A stretch of DNA of 64,000 bases from Trebouxia sp. TZW2008 (taxonomy: Eukaryota; Chlorophyta; Trebouxiophyceae; Trebouxiales; Trebouxiaceae), in the NCBI GenBank assembly GCA_002118135.1, contig BDIU01000008.1:124001-188000 (forward strand). Reading direction: 5' to 3'. Under the pieces are notes generated by a model. It saw only the letters and a list, made by a program, of their open reading frames with translations, did not search any database and was not told the origin of the DNA. A program made the position numbers and the translations under genes. Shown here piece by piece: positions 13,381 to 25,189 of the stretch (positions are counted from its first letter, which is position 1; each line of letters starts with the position of its first letter).

Positions 13381-16300
13381 GCAACAACAACAGCAGCAGC
13401 TTCCCTCCTCAGTGGATGAGCTACTTGAACAAGTGCCTGAGAACTCAGCACTCGCTCAGTGACTCCCACACTGAGGTCAAAAGCCGCCTCACTGCAGACA
13501 TTGCTGCCGAAGAGGTTGGTGCAACAGCAACTGGCTAAATCATAATGTGCATCAAACAAAAACCATCCAGTTGAACTTCCTGCTAGCAGAATGCTACAAA
13601 AGCATAATCGCTTTCACCTTCAGTTTTTTGTGATATAAAGAGACTTAGCAAGACTGCCTGGCTTTGTGCAGCATTGCCTGTCACAGAGGCCCGGATCCGA
13701 TCACACGTTACGGCTGCAGCCTGTAAGAAACGCAGCAATACAACAATATGATGCCTGCAGCCCATGCAGCTCTGCATGCGAACACAGAAAGCAAGACGTC
13801 ATCAACAGAAACATCAATGAATTGACAAAAGGCAACTCTTGAGGCTGCGCTGCTGATGTCAAGCTTCAGAGCGAGCTGTGACACGACTCGCCACGGTGGC
13901 AACAAAATGCGTGACAAAACAATCTGTTTACTTGGCGCTACATCAGATGCAATTCGCCAATTCAGTGGATTTGCTGTTGCGTCAGATATGCCAAGGGCAG
14001 GTAAGGCAGAGTCACACCTGCACTGTGTCTGACACCAAGTCTGACATGATGGTGTCAACAATGGCAGACTGCTCCTCAAGATTCAGGAGCTCAGGACGCT
14101 GCACTGAGGGGCTGGCCCCTGCTGCCCTGCCTTGCACTGAGGGGATGCTCCCTGTAGCCCTGCCTTCACTGACTTCACAAGTGGAGGTGGAAGTCATTTT
14201 GGCCACAACACCTGTAGCCTGTGTCTTGATGGGCTCCTGCAACAGTGCACCAGCAAGGTCATGATATGGTCAGCATGGTTGTGTGTTTGCAGCAGACTGA
14301 CGCCTCCTTCAGAAGATTGAATCCTCAGATAAATCTGTGATGCACTCTCAGTACACCACTGTCTGTTTGTGAAGTAACAGCACTTCTCAATTCACTTTCA
14401 CAAATCATCATTGCAGTCATGCTGGTTGTGATTATGCCATCTGAACTTGTGATGCCGGTTTTTGTGCCACAAAATGGGTGCTGTAGCCAAAAGCTGCAGG
14501 CTCTGGTACAAGGACTTGTTTCTGTTTGGCTTTGCATGCTGTGACCAAACTCTGAAGGATCATTTTGCAATGGGGATGTTGGCAGATTTTTGCAATAGGC
14601 ATCTTATGCAGATTGTGTGAGTGGTATTGGCATAGTTGTTTTTCAACCTTTTCTGGACAGAGGACATGTTTGCATGGCTTGCTGTCAACATGCGTCAGCC
14701 AGCCAAGCCAACATGTGATCAGCCCAGAAAAGGTTGGAGCACAGCAAGGCTGACGCCGTCCACGCAATGCGCATGCGACATGTGTTGTAGCAAGCCATGC
14801 ATATGCGACCTCAGCTATTCTAGATCAAACTGCTTTCAGTGAGCCTTTTCAGTGAGCCTTGCATCACAAAAGCTACAGAATACATTGTCACATTGCAGCA
14901 CCAGCAACTTATGAACATGAATCAAGAGCCTCATCACATGCCATAAGGTCCTAATTGCCATAAGCATGACAGACGCATGCCCCTAGCAACATTGTGGACA
15001 AAGGGATGTTGTACAGCAAATGCCACCCCAGCCGAGGCATCAGCCTTGCAGATACATCACAGGAGTTACAGACGAAGGTCGACGGTACTCTTGTTGACGT
15101 GTACCTGCAGCACCTGGGACTCTACTGCTGTGGCCATAGCATTGCAGGACCAGAATGACAGTAGGCTGTCTGAGACTCCAGGGTTTAGGGTTTTGGGTCA
15201 GGGTCAATGAATATAGTCCTCACTAATCACCTTGAAATCAGCCTTGTATAGGGACTCGGCAGAGCCCGTGACAAGGTGGTTAAGGAAAGGGTAGAGAGGG
15301 TGCAAGCATAGCAAGCATGGACCCAGTCATAGCTGAAGGCGTGTCTGTTCTTCTACCTCCTCAATGGTCACCGTGCCATTTGCCTTGCACAAGTCAGGTC
15401 AGTTGGCGTGTCTTGGCAAGGGAAAACAAGAAGGTGGTGGCTGAGGAAAAGGAAGAGCAGGTGCAAGCATAGCAAGCGTGGACCCAGTCATAGCTGAAGG
15501 CTGGCTGGCCCTTTGTCTCCTTACTAGTCACCTTGCCATCAGCTTGCCAACTCAGGCCAATTGGCGTGACTTGGCAAACCCAATGGAAAGGTGGCTGCTG
15601 AGGAGGGGAACTAGCAGGTGCAAGCATAGCAAGTATGCACATAGTCATAGCTGAAGGCAGGCCGCCCCTTTTGTCTTCTCTTTGACCCTATTGCCATTGC
15701 TTTGCCAAGTCAGGCCAAATGGCATGATTTGGCAAGTCCAGTGCGAGGTGGCGGTTGAGTCGGCAAAAGAGCAGGTGCAAGCATAGCAAGCATGGACCAG
15801 TCATAGCTGAAGGCAGGCCGCCCCTTTTGTCTTCTCTTTGATCACCTTGCCATTGTTTTGCCAAGTCAGGCCAAACGGCGTGATTTGGCAAGTCCAGTGC
15901 GAGGTGGTGGTTGAGTCGGCAAAAGAGCAGGTTCAAGCACAGCAAGTACGCACATAGTCATAGCTCAAGGCTGGCCGCCCCTTTTTTCTTTTCTTTGATC
16001 ACCTTGCCATTGGTTTGCCAAGTTAGGCCAAACGGCGTGATTTGGCAGGTCCAGTGCGATGTGGTGGCTGAGTCGCCAAAAGAGCAGGTGCAAGCATAGC
16101 AAGTACGCACATAGTCATAGCTGAAGGCAGGCCACCCCTATTGTCTTCTCTTTGGTCACCTCACCATTGGTTTGCCTGGTCAGATCAATTGGCGTGACTT
16201 GGCTGACCCAATGGCCAGATGATTGCTGGAGAGGCAGAAGAGCAGGAGCAAGCATAGCAAGGATGGACACAGTCACAGCCAAAAGCTATCTGCCCGAATG

Positions 16301-19300
16301 TCTCTTCACTGATCACCTTGCCCTCAGTCTTGCACAAAACAGGCCATGTGGCATGACTTGGCAAGGAAGTGGGAAGGTGGTTTTGACCCAGAGACAGAGG
16401 AGCAGGTGCGAGCATAGCAAGCGTGGACACAGTCATAGCTGCAGGCTGGCCGCCCCTTTGTCTCCTCACTGATTACCTTGCCATCAGCTAGCCAAGTCAG
16501 GCCAGTTGGCATGACAAGGTGATTGGTGAAGAGGCAAGAGAAGCAGGTGCAAGCATTGCAAATGTGAACACAGTCACAGCTGAAGGCATGTCTGTTCCTC
16601 TACCTCCTTAGTGATCACCTTCACAAGTCAGACCAGTTGGCATGATCGAGTGATTGGTGAAGAGGGAAGGGAAGCAGGTGCAAGCATAGCAAGCATGGAC
16701 ACACTCATAGCTGAAGGCGTGTCTTTTTCTCTACCTCCTCAGTGATCACCTTGACATCAGCTTGCCAAGTCAGACCAGTCGGGTTGACAAGGTGATTGGT
16801 GAAGAGGGAAGGGAAGCAGGTGCAAGCATAGCAAGCATGGACACAGTCATAGCTGAGGGCATGTCTGTTCCTCTACCTCCTCAGTGATCACCTTGACATC
16901 GGTTTGCCTAGTCAGGCCGGATGACATGACCCAATGGTCAGGTGGTGGTTGAGGAAGAAATGCACAGGTACAAGCATAGCAAGCATGGACATAGGCAAAG
17001 CTGGAGGCTGGCTGCCTGCTTGTCTCCTCACTGATCACCTTGCCATCAGCTTGCCAAGTCAGGCCAATTGACGTGACTTAGCAAAGCTCCAGGCGAGGTG
17101 GTCCTTGAGGACAGGCACAAGCAGGTGCAAGCTAAGCAAGCATGTATACAGGCAAGCTGGAGGCTATGCTTGCATCTGTTCCTCCACCTCTTCAACAGTC
17201 ACCTTGCCGTTTCCCTTTCCAAGTCACGCCAAGTGGCCTGACTTGTGCAAGGCAGATGGCAAGGTGATCAGTGAGGAGGTAGAGGAGCAGATGCAAGCAC
17301 AGCAAAAATGGATACAGTCATAGCAGGAGGCTGGCTGCCTCCTTGTCTCCTCACTGATCACCCTTCCATCAGCTTGCCAAGTCAGGCCAAGTGGCGTGAC
17401 TTGGCCAAGCTCCAGGGGAGGTGGTCCTTGAGGACACGCACAAGCAGGTGCAAGCTAAGCAAGCATGTACACAGGCACAGCTGATGGCTGGTTGCCCCTT
17501 TGTCACCTCACTGATCACCTTGCCAAGTCAGGTCGATTGGCGTGACCTGGCAGGCCCCATGTCAAGGTGATTGTTGAGGAAGGGCAGGAGCGGGTGCAAT
17601 CATTGCAAGCACAAACACAGTCCATGGCTGAAGGCTATCCGCTCCTCTACCTCCTCACTGATCACCTTGCCATCTGCCTTGCACAAGTCAGGCCACTTGG
17701 CATGACTTGGAAAGGGCAACGGCAGGGTGATCATTGAAAAAGGATAGGGAGCAGGTGCAAGCACAGCAAGCATGGACACAGTCATAGCTGAGACCAGCCA
17801 TAAGACAAACACAGCCTAAAACGGCCTACCCTGATTTATACTGCTAACAGGTGGAATAAGCCCATGACTGCTTACAAACTCCATTTTGCCATGGCGCAGT
17901 CACCATGGCTCAACAAGAGATATCAGAGGCCGGCTTGCATCAAGCACACCAGCAATACATTGCACATGAAAAGCCAGAAGGCCAGACAGCCAAAGCCTAC
18001 TTTGAACAGCAGCATTCTGAGCTACATGATGTTTTGATGCAGTCAGATGTACGCACAGCAATGGATCTGAAAAGCAAGTGTCTACTGTCAAGTGTAGCAC
18101 AAAAGTCACACAGCGAGCACAGCTGTAACCGAAGTCACAGGCGCAAAGGTCATAGCTGAAGGCATACCTGCTTGTTCACAGCCACAGTAGGGGGGGTGTG
18201 TGCCCCAGCAGGGGTGGTGTGGGCCTCAAGGGGCTCCCCATTCCCTGTTGCCTTATCCTCTGAGGCTGGGGTGGGGGCGGTGTCAGGGTGCTCCACCCCA
18301 CTGGGCTTACTCATGACTGCTGCCTTTATTCAGGTGGAGCCTGCTACTGACCCTCAGCAGGGTCAGTAGTAGGCTCCACCTGTGTAAATGCAGCAGTCAT
18401 GAGTATGCAGTCTTGATCAACATGGCCAAACATAATGCACAATCGCAAAGTCTTGCGCTTTGTGGCAAACAGCGGTAACACTGAGGCCACATGGCAGCAT
18501 GAGTCATCTGTGAGACGGATGCAAGCATGCCAGGGAGCTAAAGCTGCTCATGACACAGGCCAACAAGGCTTGTTGTGCACACGCAGCGCATTGAGCTGCA
18601 TCATTGCCACTGCAGAGCACAGACTGGGCGAAGCTTGTCAGGATGCAAGATCAAGGGAGAACAGCACCGTCAAACCATCAGGATAGTCAGACAATGCTGG
18701 ACTAGATTGATCTTTCACCCAAGTGAGCTTCAGCCCAACACCAGCCGCAACAAAGGCGACTGGCATGGCGGCTTTGTATTCAAGCATTGACTTCCTGCAC
18801 GTTGTCTACTCTATGCTGAGGCATGGCAAGAGACACGATGTGCTTCAAAGCAGCCAGAAACAAGCACACAACAGAATTTGCTAAGCACATACATCATTCA
18901 GTGGTCAAATTGCGAAAGCCACAATGTCAGAAGGGATGTAAGCATGATCAGGGGCAGCAGTCAAAACTGAAGACTGACCTGCTCCTCCTCCTCAATGACC
19001 ACGTCCCCTTCCACCTCACAAGCCATGTCACTCGGCATCTCACTGACGGCACCTGCCTGTGAGATGCTCTCGGTATCCTCTGACTGCTCAGGTGGGGTGG
19101 GTGTGGGGAAGGTTGGGGGGTCATGGGCTGTAGGGGGTTCCACATCCCCCAATGCCTCATGCTCTGAGGCAGAAGTGGGGGCATGGTCAGGATGTGTCAC
19201 CCCAATGGCCTCACCCTGGGGGTCATCACCATCAGACTCAGCCTGCAAATTGGTGATAAGCCATGAGCATGAGCAGACGCCAATCAACAGTGGCATCAGC

Positions 19301-19651
19301 ATGCAGAACAGCAAGGTTCGCGCTTTGTTGTAGCAGGCATCAATCAGGCCAGATTGGCAAGGCAAGTCTCCAGAACATAAACAGGCATGCTGCTCATGTA
19401 AGGATACTGACCTGCTCCTCCACCTCCTCAACTATGACCTCGCCACCAGCTTCCCCATCCCCAGGCCCATTGCTTGCATCTGCCACAAAGGCATTGCCAG
19501 CATCTTGTGACTGCTGCCTTGGGGAAGCAGCAGCAGGGTCTGGGCCTGCAGGGGGGTCCCCAGCCTCAGGAGGCGGGTCAGCGTCGGGGTCAGGGTCAGG
19601 GTGCGGCCCCCCACTGGTCCCACTCTTAGGAGGGGCACCCTTAGACTTGTC
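9360..19651 (-). CDS. 3' part of the large repeat-rich locus: acidic Pro/Ser-rich exons with basic C-terminus
   Basis: Not recognised as any known family. Confident exons, all phase 0: 19651-19412, 19242-18979, 18323-18168, 14236-14018, 12851-12510, 10813-10013, 9479-9360 (713 codons plus TAG). The product is low-complexity and probably disordered. It has Asp/Pro-rich stretches ending in EVIVEEVEEQ and VVIEEEEQ; three repeats like SPSTSAEASPMRQAA, SLSTSAEISPMGQEA and SPSISAEASSMDQEA in the 12.8-kb exon; and a 267-codon Ser/Thr/Glu/Gln-rich exon with near-repeats QQTAAVSAT and PSAASST. The end is strongly basic (VKRTPSGKVKKKLRRLGKAV) with a terminal Cys pair. The 18.3-kb and 19.2-kb exons are diverged duplicates of each other. 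Introns hold the 157-bp satellite and a long inverted repeat. More small exons are probably missed. It is likely continuous with the 25-34 kb exons, but a separate gene is possible. Confidence 0.55.
11085..11345. repeat. Two-copy direct repeat, about 160 bp apart
   Basis: Sequence around CATTGCTTGCAACAGAGCCC and CTCCCTGCTGCTGA occurs near 11085-11180 and again near 11245-11345. Each is followed by a CAATGGC..TCTCAGCC-like stretch. It lies in an intron of the large locus. Confidence 0.65.
11842..12115. repeat. Direct repeat of AGCTAGACATGTAGCATG units with a terminal hairpin
   Basis: Several AGCTAGAxATGxAGCATG words are followed by a segment containing AAGCATGCTGCGCA and CTGCCTGAGCTGTG, present twice (about 11870-11945 and 12010-12075). 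Immediately after is a 12-bp-armed inverted repeat, GTGTTTTGCCAG ... CTGGCAAAACAC, at about 12080-12111, with a short loop. No coding support. Confidence 0.65.
13301..13462 (+). other. Small poly-Gln open frame, antisense inside the large locus
   Basis: A 53-codon ATG-started frame on the plus strand. It contains an AGC/CAG tract (13343-13402) giving about 16 Gln with one Lys break, followed by LPSSVDELLEQVPENSALAQ and a stop. The flanking acidic/amphipathic residues look more protein-like than most chance frames. No splice partner, homologue or promoter is visible, and it lies in an intron of the opposite-strand locus. Most likely a microsatellite in open frame. Confidence 0.2.
15295..17795. 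repeat. Satellite of about 17 units, modal length near 157 bp
   Basis: The landmark GTGCAAGCATAGCAAGC recurs at about 15300, 15461, 15618, 15775, 15931, 16088, 16246, 16406, 16547, 16678, 16820, 16968, 17125, 17291, 17445, 17594 and 17754. Most spacings are 156-161 bp, with a shorter 131-148 bp subset. Each unit centres on a dyad, CTTGCCAAGTCAGGCC then TGACTTGGCAAG. Most also contain, on the minus strand, codons reading DGKVISEEVEEQ or close variants. That matches the end of the real exons at 19.4 and 19.0 kb (GEVIVEEVEEQ, DVVIEEEEQ). It lies in an intron of the large locus. Confidence 0.9.
18311..18400. repeat. Long near-perfect inverted repeat (about 43-bp arms)
   Basis: The left arm runs TCATGACTGCTGCCTTTATT, then CAGGTGGAGCCTGCTACTGA, then CCCT. 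After a 4-base loop (CAGC) the reverse complement follows with only a few mismatches, ending TGCAGCAGTCATGA. The left arm includes the first codons and acceptor of the 18.3-kb exon of the large locus. It is therefore an inverted duplication of an exon start. Confidence 0.9.
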
Positions 19652-22600
19652 CTGCACATTGGTGAGCCATGAGGACGAACTTCTGATGAACAGCAGCAAC
19701 AGAATGCATTAAGCAATGGCAGGATTGGCTCAAGAGCTGGTACTGACGTTTATATTGCTGGCTGGGCAGATAAGCAAGAATTTTCTGCTCCATTTGAGGG
19801 ACACACAAGCGCATGCTGACAGTGTTGAGGATGTGCTGGTTTTCATGCCTTGATATGGGACGTACGGCTGTGCACAACTTGCTTGGCTTGTGAAATCCTG
19901 CCACACAAACGTAGAGCTCTCCTGGAGCCTATTGCTAGAGGCTTCATTGGCCGTAGGATGGCTCAAAATTTGCCTTGAGGATTAAGTCACACTCCCAATC
20001 CAGCTGTGCACAGCCATACCAGCCAGAGAAAAAGCTTTCATCAATTTCATTGCAGCTTGTCCTTTCTACTGTGCGAGCCACATGCTCATCAAAGTCTGTC
20101 AGTGGCACTCTGTTACTCAGCTAATGTGCCTTGCATTCAAATACTGTGCTGATAGGAAAAGGGATTGACACATGATCTTGACTCCACAGGCGAAATGTGT
20201 GCAGTCAGCATTGTGAGTGGGGCAAGTTTGCTGCTTGAGTGCAAGCGAAGTATTGTAACAACAGCAGTGACAACTTGCACAGCATCCTATAGCTTTCCAC
20301 TCCCAGATAGGCAATTGCCATAGCAGCGATGCTGGCGATCACAGGTGCATTGGGTGTTTACCAAGCTGCTGACCATCACGTGTGAAGGTCAGGACCTTGG
20401 CAAGTAACCAATGCTCCCATCTCACCTTGAGGTTGGCAATCGGCATGGCCACAACACCGGCAATAGCATGAAGAACAGTGTGACATGGTCACAAGACTTG
20501 GCAAGCAGCCAGTGCAGCCAGCTCACCTTGACAAAGCCGATTGCCATAGCACTGACGCTGACAATACCTTTTAGGGTGGTGCAGCATAGGATCAGGAGCT
20601 TGGCAAACAACTAATCCACCCAGCTCACCTTGAATGAGGCAACTGCCATAGCGATGATGTTGTTACACAGCACACACAGCATGAAGCGTGATGCAGCACA
20701 AGATCACGGGGTTGGCAAGCAGGAAGGTAGCACAGCAGCTACAATTTACACAATGTCATGCAGCTTCAGGTAGGCAATGGTCACAGCAATGATGCTGGCA
20801 AAAGCATAACGAATGGTGTGACAGGCGAGCAGCCAGTATACCCAGCTCACCGTCAAATAGGCAGATGCCATAGCAATGATGCTGGCAACTGCACGCAGGG
20901 CGGTCCAGCATAGGGTCCGCAGCTTGACAAACACCCCGTGCATGCTGCTCACCTTGACAAAGGCCATTGTCATGGCAATGATGCTGGCAACAGCACCAAG
21001 GATGAGGCGGCACAAGGATAAGAGCTTAGAGAACACCCAGTGCAGCCAGCTAAGCACCCAAGCTGAACGACTGGCCACTGCTGGCTGCCTGGACCTCCTA
21101 ACCAGCCGCCTGCGTACCCTTCTCAGCCGCCGGGATACACTAGTCAGCTGCCTGTTGGCTGTGATCAGGGTCCCATTCCGCCATAGCAAAACTGCAGCAG
21201 CGTCACACACAGCATCAATCCGGCAAGAAAACTTTTCTGATATTGACATGTACAAGACTGCGTGTCCTATTTCAGTACATGTGCAGTGCAACAGCATCTG
21301 AGTTTGTGCAACAAAGCATCATTATCAAATATGCCAATAATCCACAAAGAGTACAGCAATTCCAAGGGACACTCATTAGCTTCTAGTAGGTACAGGTCTG
21401 GCTGCTTGCTGACAGGGTGGATTGGCTAACATTGGCAAAACATTGTATGCAGCATTGGATGTGTGGTATAGATGTCTGAGCTTACCTAAGCACACGCCAA
21501 GTGCCAAGCCGCATGTGATGTACAAAACCACCACACATGCCAAGACCCAAAGCCCAATGATGTGCCCTGTGACCCATGCAGTCCATCCCTCTCGGACAAT
21601 ATCTGCAGATCACAAGCAACATGTTTCCGTCTGTATCAACCAACAAAGGCAACACAGCCTGAGTCAAGCTGCAAGTAAAAATCTGTGCAGCTTATGTATG
21701 ACCCCTCTGAAGCAAAACTGGTCATGAGCTACAAAGTGTTTGGCTCGGCATGCACGAACTGTGCTGCAAAACTTTATTGGCAGGGTCACATGCAAACAAC
21801 TGAGCAGTAGAAGAGTTGCAGCAGTTTTGCCTAAGTTAATGAGGTGCCAGGCTGCATGATGGCCCTAGAGGAAGTTTCAGTCACCAGTCAGAGCGATGCG
21901 ATCAGTGACTTAGCCCTGATCTGGCAGGTGACTACAACATCCTTTAGGGCCATCTTGTAGCCAGGCATGTTCTTGCCTGATGCAGACCCCTTGTGCATTG
22001 GTAAGGATTGATCTACTGGTGCAACATAGCATTGCACGTGATGGACATGAGCGCCGCACAAGTTTGATCAAGCATCATGGGAAGCAGACTTTGCCCATAA
22101 GTCACTTGCCAGAGCAGTGCTGAGCCACAGATTGCACGCACACACCAGCCGCAACTTCAAATGTGTGACAAATTGAACTGCTGGTGTTTGAGTGCAATCA
22201 GTGGATCAGCACTGCTCTGGCAGGTGACTACAACGTCTCTAGGGCTATCATGTAGCCAGGCATGTCCTTCCCTGATACAGACCCATGAGCATTGGTAAAG
22301 AGGAATTTAAAGGAGGACATTGAGCAGGTGCAGGCATATGCATGACACTTTGGTGACGCCATGATGCATGTCATGCACAGGAGAGCTGCACAGTCCGACT
22401 CAACCATCATGCAAAGCAGTTTGTAGTTTTGTTTGTTTGTAGAATTCACCTGTCAGAGCCGGGCTGAGCCACTGACTATCGCACCCAATTACCAGCAACC
22501 CAACTTCATACAAGCTTCCACTTTTCAGTTAGTCAACAAGGTGCCAGGCTACATGATGGCCCTAGGGCACGTCGTGATCAGCCGTCAGAGCGGTGCCGTC

Positions 22601-24770
22601 AGTGCCTCAGCCCTGCTCTGACAGGTGACTACGGCGAGCTCTAAAGTTATCATGTAGCCAGGTGTGTCCTTGCCTGATTAAAACTCCTTGTGCACTTGTG
22701 CAGTTGGAGAAGAGAAAGAAAACAAGATGAGGGAACTGCGCAGTGCGCGTGAGCGTCGCTTTGATGCATGTCATGCACGTGAGAGCTGCACAATCAGAGG
22801 ATATCTGACTTACCATCATTGGATGCAGACACCCACATCTTCTGAATGTCCTCAGAGCCCTCAACCGCCGGCGTGGCAGTCAAATTCCTAATGGTTGACA
22901 GATTTGCTGGCTGGGCGTAAGGTGCCACAAGTGTCTCAGTGCCGCTATTGCAGGTAACCACAGTGTCCTGCAGGGCCAGCATGTAGCCCGGCTGCAGGTT
23001 TGTCACCTCCAGCCGATCTAATGATGCGCTCCAAGACTCACGCTGCTGGGCCTCCAGCTCCAGGTTGTCAATGCGAGACGCCTGTTCAGCCATGCACACA
23101 GCTCAATTGAAGTATTGTGACACTTGCTGGGTTATGTCAAGCTGGTCCAGAAATGCAGTCCAAGCCTCATGTTGCTGCTCCTCCAGCTTGAGGTCGCCAA
23201 TGTGTGACACCTGTTCAGCCATGAACACAGCTCAGTCAACATGGTCTCAATCAATGAGTCAGCAACATGGTCTCAATCAATGGCTCAGGAATGCTCTGGC
23301 AGGGGACTGCAACGTCCTGAAGGGCATCATGTAGCCAGCCTGCAGCTGCGTCACATCAAGCTGGTCCAGGGATGCGCTTGATCTCTGTACCAGCTGGACG
23401 GCATACACCTGCAGCTGGGCTACATGATGGGCTTGCAGGATGTTACAGTCATCATGCCCCGCATTGCTTAGCCTCCACTTTGAGGGTGCCAATCTAGGCC
23501 GCCTGTCCAGCCATGCACACAGCTCAGTCCAAGGATCCTGATGTTGACTAGGTCATCAACATGTTCTCAAGCAATGGCACAGGTATGCTCTGGCAGGTGA
23601 TTACAACGTCTTGGAGGGGCCAGCATGTAGCCAGGCCGCAGCTGTGTGGCTACAGGATGGGCCTTCAGATTGTAATAGTCACCATACCTTGCTTTGCTGA
23701 GCCTCCACTTTGAGGGTGTCAATGCAGATTGCCTGTCCAGCCAAACATACATTTCAGTCAAAGTACCCTGATATTGATTGGGTCACAATGCACATCAGCC
23801 ATGCACACAGCTCAATCAAAGCATCCAGATACTTACTGGGTCGCAAGCAGGGCGCTCAAGAAATGGGTTGATGCAAGGCATTGCCTGATGTTGAATGGAC
23901 TGCGTGCTGCTTATGCCTCGACGGATGCTGCAGACCCTGACTAAAATTGGACAACATCTAGCTTGTATCACATCTTCACAAGGCGTTTATGAAGCGATTC
24001 ATGATAGGGCTATTGACAGGCAGCAGCAAGGTGACTGGTCTGTATCGGACAGGCTCCCGTATCATGACACTTCAATTCTGCTGAAAACACCTGTTTCAAT
24101 GGTGAAGCAAAGCATGAAAGAAGGCAAGTACATGCAAGACATGCCATGAAGCAGGACTTGCTTACTCACTTCCAGGCTGTCTTGTCATCTTTTGGGGTTG
24201 GAAGCATGCGATATGTGATAGAGAAGCCATGCAAGTCTGACATGGAGCTATGCCTCAGGCCTGCTGCAAAAACACCAAAGCATGCATCAGCAAGTATTGC
24301 AAAGGCGTAAGGCTGAAACATACCTGAGGCCTGTTGCAGAACCAGCACAGCATAAGGGTGGCAATGACCGCCCTCCACAGCAGTCTCTTGCCCCCCTTCC
24401 TTGCCTCCTCTGTGGCCTGCAAACAACATCACATCAGTTAAGTGGTGTCAATCCATCTTTCCATATGCACCGGCCGGGGGAGCCCTTGGCCCTCCACAGG
24501 AATCGCCTGCGCTGCTTTGCCGCCTCTTCAGTGGCCTGCAGATGGCATCACATCAGTCCAGTGCTGTCAAGCTGCCTTTGACAGATGCATAAGGTTGGCA
24601 GCCACAGCCCTCCACAGCAACCGCTTGCCCTGCTTCAATGTTTCTGCACTGGCCTGCAAACAAAACACATCAGCGAAGCGCTGCACGGTCAGCTTCAACA
24701 TCTGCAGAATGAAGGCGGCCACAGCCTTCCACAGCAGCCGCTTGCCCCCCTGCTTTGCGTCCACAATTGC
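19652..24770 (-). CDS. Middle of the large locus: duplicated exon cassettes (model incomplete)
   Basis: Candidate minus-strand exons are clear, but their joining order is not. 24770-24687 and 24416-24324 are both phase 0 and encode versions of GGKRLLWRAV. Two more copies of that cassette (24653-24583, 24535-24471) end in an incompatible phase. A frame at about 24260-24170 reads DLHGFSITYRMLPTPKDD and ends at a GTGAGT donor. 23081-22814 (phase 0 to 1) reads RIDNLELEAQQRESW, then LQPGYMLALQDTVVTC, with three decayed copies between 23.1 and 23.75 kb. At 21.2-20.76 kb an Arg-rich stretch (RRLRRVRRRLVRR) precedes hydrophobic repeats (AVASIIAMTMAFVK). Treat this as one gene's interior with unresolved or alternative splicing, or as a decaying region between two genes. 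Confidence 0.35.
20400..21055 (-). repeat. Five to six tandem units encoding hydrophobic AVASIIAMAxAxLK
   Basis: On the minus strand, units about 90-115 bp apart share GTTGCCAGCATCATTGC, then ATGGC, then a stretch ending AAGGTGAGCTGG. Read through, they encode a membrane-like helix followed by VSWxHWLLA. Read as splice sites, every unit ends in a GTGAGC donor. One unit has a stop (VSWVD then TAG), so continuous translation of all units is impossible. Confidence 0.7.
21845..22665. repeat. Foldback copies of the LQPGYMLALQD segment
   Basis: Two inverted pairs are present. At 21845-21966 a plus-strand copy (GCCAGGCTGCATGATGGCCC) faces a minus-strand copy (GCCTGGCTACAAGATGGCCC). The same arrangement recurs at about 22540-22665. 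A single minus-orientation copy lies near 22210-22262. Each arm is about 50 bp and derives from the exon at 23081-22814. Larger flanking repeats accompany each copy. Confidence 0.8.
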
Positions 24771-25189
24771 CTGCAATTACAATGCTATTGTTGCGCGTTG
24801 TTTTAGAACAGGCAAGTAGGTAGCACAACAAGATACTGCGCGCCTGACTACACCTGGAGCGACAGGTGTGCAACTGCCATGGCGCAAACTGCTGCTGTGT
24901 CTACCAGTCAGCTACCACAAATGCGTACACAATATGCTTTCTTTGTGAGTCACAGGGGTCTGCAATGATCTCACAGAAAGCTTGCCAGGCATTGCAGCAC
25001 AAGCATGACCAAGCAAAATGCAACAATGATTATACTGGATGAGCTGTGCACGTCAGCAATCCATATGTCATGGCTCGCAAAGCCTAATTTACACACACAT
25101 GATCCAATCACCATCGTACAACCTCTGAGCTTGATTTGCGACAGGAAATGACGTTACTAGAGAGCTGCAAAGTGCATTTGACTGATTAC

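Noticed and set aside
15295..17795. CRISPR-like interpretation of the regularly spaced 157-bp array
   Set aside because: Units are contiguous diverged copies without unique spacers, and the genome is eukaryotic with introns.
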